64,000 bases of DNA from Mesorhizobium sp. WSM4306 (GTDB lineage Bacteria > Pseudomonadota > Alphaproteobacteria > Rhizobiales > Rhizobiaceae), in assembly GCF_007003975.1 (NCBI RefSeq), contig NZ_VFTC01000015.1:92259-156258 (forward strand), given 5' to 3'. Position 1 is the stretch's first letter, and the number at the start of each line of letters is the position of its first letter. Positions 60,652 through 64,000 of this stretch are shown here, piece after piece. The position numbers were made by a program, and so were the translations under genes. The notes under the pieces are model-generated. The model saw nothing but the letters and a program-made list of their open reading frames with translations, searched no databases and had not been told where the DNA came from.

Positions 60652-61524
60652 ATGGACGTTTCCGCACCATCACCCGAAGACAGCCGCCGGCGCGAGCTAG
60701 GTGCCTTCCTGCGTTCGCGCCGTGAAAGGCTTTCGCCGTCGGCCACCGGCATCGCGGTCGGCGCCAGGCGGCGCACGCCCGGGCTGAGGCGCGAAGAGGT
60801 GGCGATGATCGCCGGCGTTGGCACGACCTGGTACACCTGGCTGGAACAGGGCAGGGACGTGCGGCCTTCCGTCGAGGTATTGACGGCGCTTTGCGAGGCC
60901 TTGCGCCTCGACGCCGCCGAGAAGCGGCATTTGTTCACACTGGCCGGCCGCCAGCAGCCCGAGCGGCGGCGCATCACCCCGGTCAAGGTCGAAGGCCCTC
61001 TGTTGCACATGCTGCAGAGCCTGGTCCTGCAGCCGGCCTATATTGTCGGGCCGCGCTGGGATGTGCTGGCCTGGAATGCCGGAGCCGTCGCCATTTTCGG
61101 CGATTACGGCCTGCTGGAGGGCGACGCCCGCAACATCATCCATGGCGTGTTCACCGATCCGCACCGGCGCCATTTGCTGGTCGATTGGGAACAGCTGGCG
61201 CGCGCGACGCTTGCCGCGTTTCGCGCCGAGAGCGCGAAATACACCGGCGATCCGGATTTCGAGCGGCTGATTGCGCTGATGATGCGCTCCAGCCCGGAAT
61301 TCCGCGAATGGTGGCCGCAGCGCGACGTGGTGCATCGTCTGTCCGGCAAGAAGTATCTGCGCCACCCGATCGCCGGCGCGATGGCGTTCGAGCATATGAG
61401 CCTGTCGATCGACGACGGCTCGGACATGAAGCTGATTGTCTACACGCCACTCGCCGAGCAGAATTCGATCGCCAAGCTCGAAAAATTGCTAGAGGCATTT
61501 CCGGCGGAACGGCGCAGCGCATGA
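60652..61524 (+). CDS. XRE-family regulator with MmyB-like ligand-binding domain
   Basis: 290 residues from ATG 60652. The N-terminal helix-turn-helix (residues about 17-75; SRRERLSPSATGIAVGARRRTPGLRREEVAMIAGVGTTWYTWLEQGRD) is followed by an MmyB-type PAS-like domain (VGPRWDVLAWNAGAVAIFGDY, then WWPQRDVVHRLSGKKYLRHPIAG) that senses small molecules. Such regulators commonly sit beside the SDR genes they control. The divergent SDR start is 104 bases away. Confidence 0.87.
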   Translation: MDVSAPSPEDSRRRELGAFLRSRRERLSPSATGIAVGARRRTPGLRREEVAMIAGVGTTWYTWLEQGRDVRPSVEVLTALCEALRLDAAEKRHLFTLAGRQQPERRRITPVKVEGPLLHMLQSLVLQPAYIVGPRWDVLAWNAGAVAIFGDYGLLEGDARNIIHGVFTDPHRRHLLVDWEQLARATLAAFRAESAKYTGDPDFERLIALMMRSSPEFREWWPQRDVVHRLSGKKYLRHPIAGAMAFEHMSLSIDDGSDMKLIVYTPLAEQNSIAKLEKLLEAFPAERRSA

Positions 61525-61550
61525 AGTTGGTTGGCAGCACCCCTCAACTT

Positions 61551-61731
61551 CGTCATCCACGGGCGGAGCGGTAGCGAAGCGGACGCGTAGACCCGAGGAT
61601 CCATGCCGTTAACTTGCGCGAAGGGGTGCAGCAGAGCAGAATTCTGGACCGTAGCGGCGCTCATGTGTCGCGGCATGGATCCTCGGGTCTGCGCCGCGTC
61701 GCTACGCTCCTTGCTTCGCCCGTGGATGACG
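61551..61731. repeat. Large imperfect inverted repeat (stem-loop) between convergent genes
   Basis: The arms 61551-61608 and 61671-61731 read CGTCATCCACGGGCGGAGC... and their complement (..CGCCCGTGGATGACG), with GACCCGAGGATCCATGCCG shared near the loop; the loop is about 62 bases. It lies between the XRE and RutR-like gene stops and could act as a bidirectional terminator. It looks like another dispersed rhizobial palindrome. Confidence 0.75.
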
Positions 61732-61761
61732 AGGTGATGAGCGCTTCGGCCATTCGGTGCC

Positions 61762-62403
61762 TCAACCCTTCGGCTTCAACCCGTCGATGAACAGCTGTTC
61801 GAGAAACCGCGCAGCGTCCTCGAAGCGGCCGTCGCCGCCGCGGTCGGCGCCGAGCACGGCGCGGACCTGGACGTCGAAATCGGCGTAATGCTGGGTCGTC
61901 GCCCAGATCGAGAAGATGAGGTGCCAGGGATCGGTGCGGGCGATCTTGCCGGCGCGCATCCAGCCCTTGATGACGTTGGCCTTCTCGTCGACCAGCGTTT
62001 TCAGTTCGCCTTCCAAAAGCGGCATGATGCGCGGCGCGCCTTGCAGGATCTCGTTGGCGAACAGCCGGCTTTCCCTCGGGAAATCGCGCGCCATTTCAAG
62101 CTTGCGCCTGATGTAGCTTCTGAGTTCGGTCAGGGGATCGCCGATATCGTCGAGTTCGCGCAGCGGTGCCAGCCAGGTCGCCAGCAGCCGCTCCATCAGC
62201 GTCTCGTGAATGTCTTCCTTGCGGCGGAAATAATAGAGCAGGTTCGGCTTCGACATCCCCGCGGCTTCGGCGATCTGGTCGATGGTCGAGCCGCGAAAGC
62301 CGTTGGTGGAGAAGACTTCGAGCGCCGCTTCCAGGATCAGTTCGCGCTTTTCCTGCTGGATGCGAGTGCGGCGAGGAGCGGAGCCTTCCATGGCGTCGGT
62401 CAT
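61762..62403 (-). CDS. rutR: TetR-family regulator, RutR-like (pyrimidine catabolism)
   Basis: 213 residues. The TetR helix-turn-helix is at about residues 35-60 (STIDQIAEAAGMSKPNLLYYFRRKEDI) and the C-terminal domain matches RutR (ETLMERLLATWLAPLRELDD, then EMARDFPRESRLFANEILQG). RutR represses pyrimidine-degradation genes and is released by uracil or thymine. It is divergent from the aminotransferase gene, and RutR-like operator sequences lie in their shared region and upstream of preT. Confidence 0.85.
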   Translation of the reverse strand: MTDAMEGSAPRRTRIQQEKRELILEAALEVFSTNGFRGSTIDQIAEAAGMSKPNLLYYFRRKEDIHETLMERLLATWLAPLRELDDIGDPLTELRSYIRRKLEMARDFPRESRLFANEILQGAPRIMPLLEGELKTLVDEKANVIKGWMRAGKIARTDPWHLIFSIWATTQHYADFDVQVRAVLGADRGGDGRFEDAARFLEQLFIDGLKPKG

Positions 62404-62536
62404 AAGGCCAAGCCTTGGTCGCGCGGGTCATCTGGACCAATTCTCTGGACCAGTTTTTCCCTGTGCCGTGGAGCGCACTTCGGAGGTCGCATTTCCGCTA
62501 GTAATCCCTTGACCGCCGACAGGGCGGTGCTAACGT

Positions 62537-62552
62537 TTGTCCAATCGGTCAA
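62537..62552 (+). promoter_or_regulatory. RutR-like operator in the rutR/aminotransferase divergent region
   Basis: TTGTCCAATCGGTCAA matches the RutR consensus TTGACCANNTGGTCAA at 12 of 14 defined positions. It overlaps a plausible start site downstream of a candidate -35/-10 pair (TTGACC at 62509, TAACGT at 62531), a repressor-like arrangement. A direct repeat TCTGGACCA at 62431 and 62444 nearby may be an additional site. Confidence 0.65.
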
Positions 62553-62577
62553 AATTTGCGTAGCATGAAAACGCAGC

Positions 62578-62609
62578 AAAGACCAAGCGTTGGAAAGACC
62601 AAGCGTTAG
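62578..62609 (+). repeat. 16-bp tandem repeat in the aminotransferase leader
   Basis: AAAGACCAAGCGTTGG (62578-62593) is followed directly by AAAGACCAAGCGTTAG (62594-62609), identical but for one base, just upstream of the aminotransferase gene. It could be a regulatory duplication or simple slippage. Confidence 0.75.
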
Positions 62610-62645
62610 CCGCACCGAAACAGGTTAGAAGAGGAAGTCTTGGTC

Positions 62646-63974
62646 ATGTCCAACCGGCTGAAAGTCACGCCGAACGATCTCAGCGCATTCTGGATGCCAT
62701 TCACGGCAAACCGGCAGTTCAAACAGGCGCCACGCATGTTCGTGTCTGCCAAGGACATGCACTACACCACCAGCGATGGCCGCAAGGTGCTCGACGGCAC
62801 CGCGGGTCTCTGGTGCGTCAACGCCGGCCATTGCCGACCCAAGATCACAGAGGCGATCCAGCATCAGGCCGCCGAACTCGACTATGCGCCGGCCTTCCAG
62901 ATGGGCCACCCCATCGTGTTCGAACTGGCCAACCGCCTGGTCGACATCGCGCCCAAGGGCATGGACCATGTCTTCTTCACCAATTCAGGTTCGGAATCGG
63001 TCGACACGGCGCTGAAGATGGCGATCGCCTATCACCGCGTGAAGGGCGAGGGCGCGCGCACCCGCCTGATCGGCCGCGAGCGCGGCTATCACGGCGTCAA
63101 TTTCGGCGGCATTTCGGTCGGCGGCATCGTCAGCAACCGCAAGATGTTCGGCACGCTTCTCGGCGGCGTCGACCATATGCCGCATACGCATCTGCCGGAG
63201 AAGAACGCCTTCTCCAAGGGCGTGCCGGAATATGGCGCGGAGCTCGCCAACGAGCTGGAGCGTATCGTTACGCTGCATGACGCCTCGACCATCGCCGCCG
63301 TCATCGTCGAGCCGGTCGCCGGTTCCACCGGCGTCATCCTGCCGCCGAAGGGCTATCTGCAAAAGCTGCGCGAAATCTGCACCAAGCACGGCATCCTGCT
63401 GATCTTCGACGAGGTCATCACCGGGTTCGGCCGCCTCGGCGCGCCGTTCGCCGCCGACTACTTTGGCGCCACGCCCGACATCATGACCACCGCCAAGGGC
63501 GTTTCCAACGGCGTCATCCCGATGGGCGCGGTGTTCGTGAAGAAGGAAATCCACGATGCCTTCATGACCGGCCCCGAGCACATGATCGAGTTCTTCCACG
63601 GCTACACCTACTCGGGCAATCCGATTGCGTGCGCCGCGGCACTCGGCACGCTCGACACCTATAAGGAAGAGGGCCTGCTCACCCGCGGCGAGGAGCTCGC
63701 GCCGTACTGGGAAGATGCGCTGCATTCGCTGAAGGGCGAGCCGCATGTCATCGACATCAGGAATATCGGCCTGATCGGCGCGATCGAACTGGCGCCGATC
63801 GCCGGCAGCCCGACCAAGCGGGCCTTCTCGGCCTTCGTCAAGGCGTTCGAGCGCGGCGCGCTGATCCGCACCACCGGCGACATCATCGCGCTGTCGCCGC
63901 CGCTGATCATCACCAAGGGCCAGATCAACGAACTGATCGACCATGTGCGTGAAGTGCTGAGGGCGATAGATTGA
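62646..63974 (+). CDS. Omega-amino acid:pyruvate aminotransferase (beta-alanine type)
   Basis: 442 residues from ATG 62646. Class-III aminotransferase pattern: AFWMPFTANRQFKQ near the start (beta-alanine/omega-amino-acid group), VFFTNSGSESVDTALK, LIFDEVITGFGRLG, and the PLP Lys near residue 284 in TTAKGVSNG. In reductive pyrimidine breakdown this enzyme converts beta-alanine (or 3-aminoisobutyrate) to the semialdehyde. RutR-like regulation and preT/preA nearby support that role; dihydropyrimidinase and ureidopropionase are presumably beyond the right edge. Confidence 0.9.
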   Translation: MSNRLKVTPNDLSAFWMPFTANRQFKQAPRMFVSAKDMHYTTSDGRKVLDGTAGLWCVNAGHCRPKITEAIQHQAAELDYAPAFQMGHPIVFELANRLVDIAPKGMDHVFFTNSGSESVDTALKMAIAYHRVKGEGARTRLIGRERGYHGVNFGGISVGGIVSNRKMFGTLLGGVDHMPHTHLPEKNAFSKGVPEYGAELANELERIVTLHDASTIAAVIVEPVAGSTGVILPPKGYLQKLREICTKHGILLIFDEVITGFGRLGAPFAADYFGATPDIMTTAKGVSNGVIPMGAVFVKKEIHDAFMTGPEHMIEFFHGYTYSGNPIACAAALGTLDTYKEEGLLTRGEELAPYWEDALHSLKGEPHVIDIRNIGLIGAIELAPIAGSPTKRAFSAFVKAFERGALIRTTGDIIALSPPLIITKGQINELIDHVREVLRAID

Positions 63975-64000
63975 CAAACTGGGCGCGGATACCCCTCCCC

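Noticed and set aside
1..64000. tRNA, rRNA, CRISPR array or transposon
   Set aside because: No tRNA-like cloverleaf, rRNA segment, regularly spaced repeat array, transposase or integrase was seen in reading the window; only short palindromic repeats are present.

Overview
This is a 64 kb stretch of a GC-rich alphaproteobacterial chromosome, most likely Mesorhizobium or a close relative. The evidence is codon use, the gene families, and several families of palindromic intergenic repeats of a kind common in Rhizobiales. I see no rRNA, tRNA, transposase, phage gene or CRISPR array. Nearly everything is catabolic, transport or envelope housekeeping in short operons, with LacI, Rrf2, TetR, XRE or MocR regulators beside their targets.

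Layout. 1-6 kb: a cluster resembling rhizopine/inositol catabolism (moc), with a periplasmic sugar-binding protein (cut by the window edge), a YdjC/ChbG deacetylase, a DegT-type aminotransferase, a MocR regulator, a truncated LacI gene interrupted by palindromic repeats, and an IolE/MocC-like dehydratase. 6-7.8 kb: a DUF3175 protein and an MFS transporter. 7.9-14.5 kb: a GntR-like LacI repressor, a four-gene sugar ABC importer and gluconokinase, with a perfect 16-bp operator palindrome between repressor and importer; I read this as gluconate uptake. 14.5-16.2 kb: an acyltransferase-like protein and an Rrf2 regulator. 16.4-21.5 kb: a sulfate ABC operon with two binding proteins. 21.7-30.2 kb: VanX-like dipeptidase, PBP1C and a giant alpha-2-macroglobulin. 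30.5-38.5 kb: tamA and a tamB enlarged by an internal duplication of about 620 residues.

38.7-45.2 kb: a peptide-type ABC operon with a fused double ATPase. 45.2-50 kb: a lytic transglycosylase-like lipoprotein, an MttB-family methyltransferase and a dimethylglycine dehydrogenase/GcvT-type protein, pointing to methylamine or betaine demethylation. 50-53.4 kb: small genes, two of them carrying single-base frameshifts 350 bp apart. 53.5-57.1 kb: the two subunits of NAD-dependent dihydropyrimidine dehydrogenase (preT, preA) with a methyltransferase gene between them. 57.2-61.5 kb: a redox-looking Rrf2/AhpD-like/DoxX operon and an SDR pair divergent from an XRE regulator. 61.8-64 kb: a RutR-like TetR regulator divergent from an omega-amino-acid aminotransferase.

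How they connect: preT/preA, the RutR-like regulator and the aminotransferase look like one reductive pyrimidine-degradation regulon. Sites close to the RutR consensus TTGACCANNTGGTCAA occur upstream of both preT and the aminotransferase gene. The middle enzymes (dihydropyrimidinase, beta-ureidopropionase) are not in the window. No clearly new defence or mobile system was found. The best leads are the moc-like cluster with its deacetylase, the corrinoid-less MttB pair, the preT-methyltransferase-preA arrangement, the duplicated TamB and an SDR without its catalytic Tyr/Lys.
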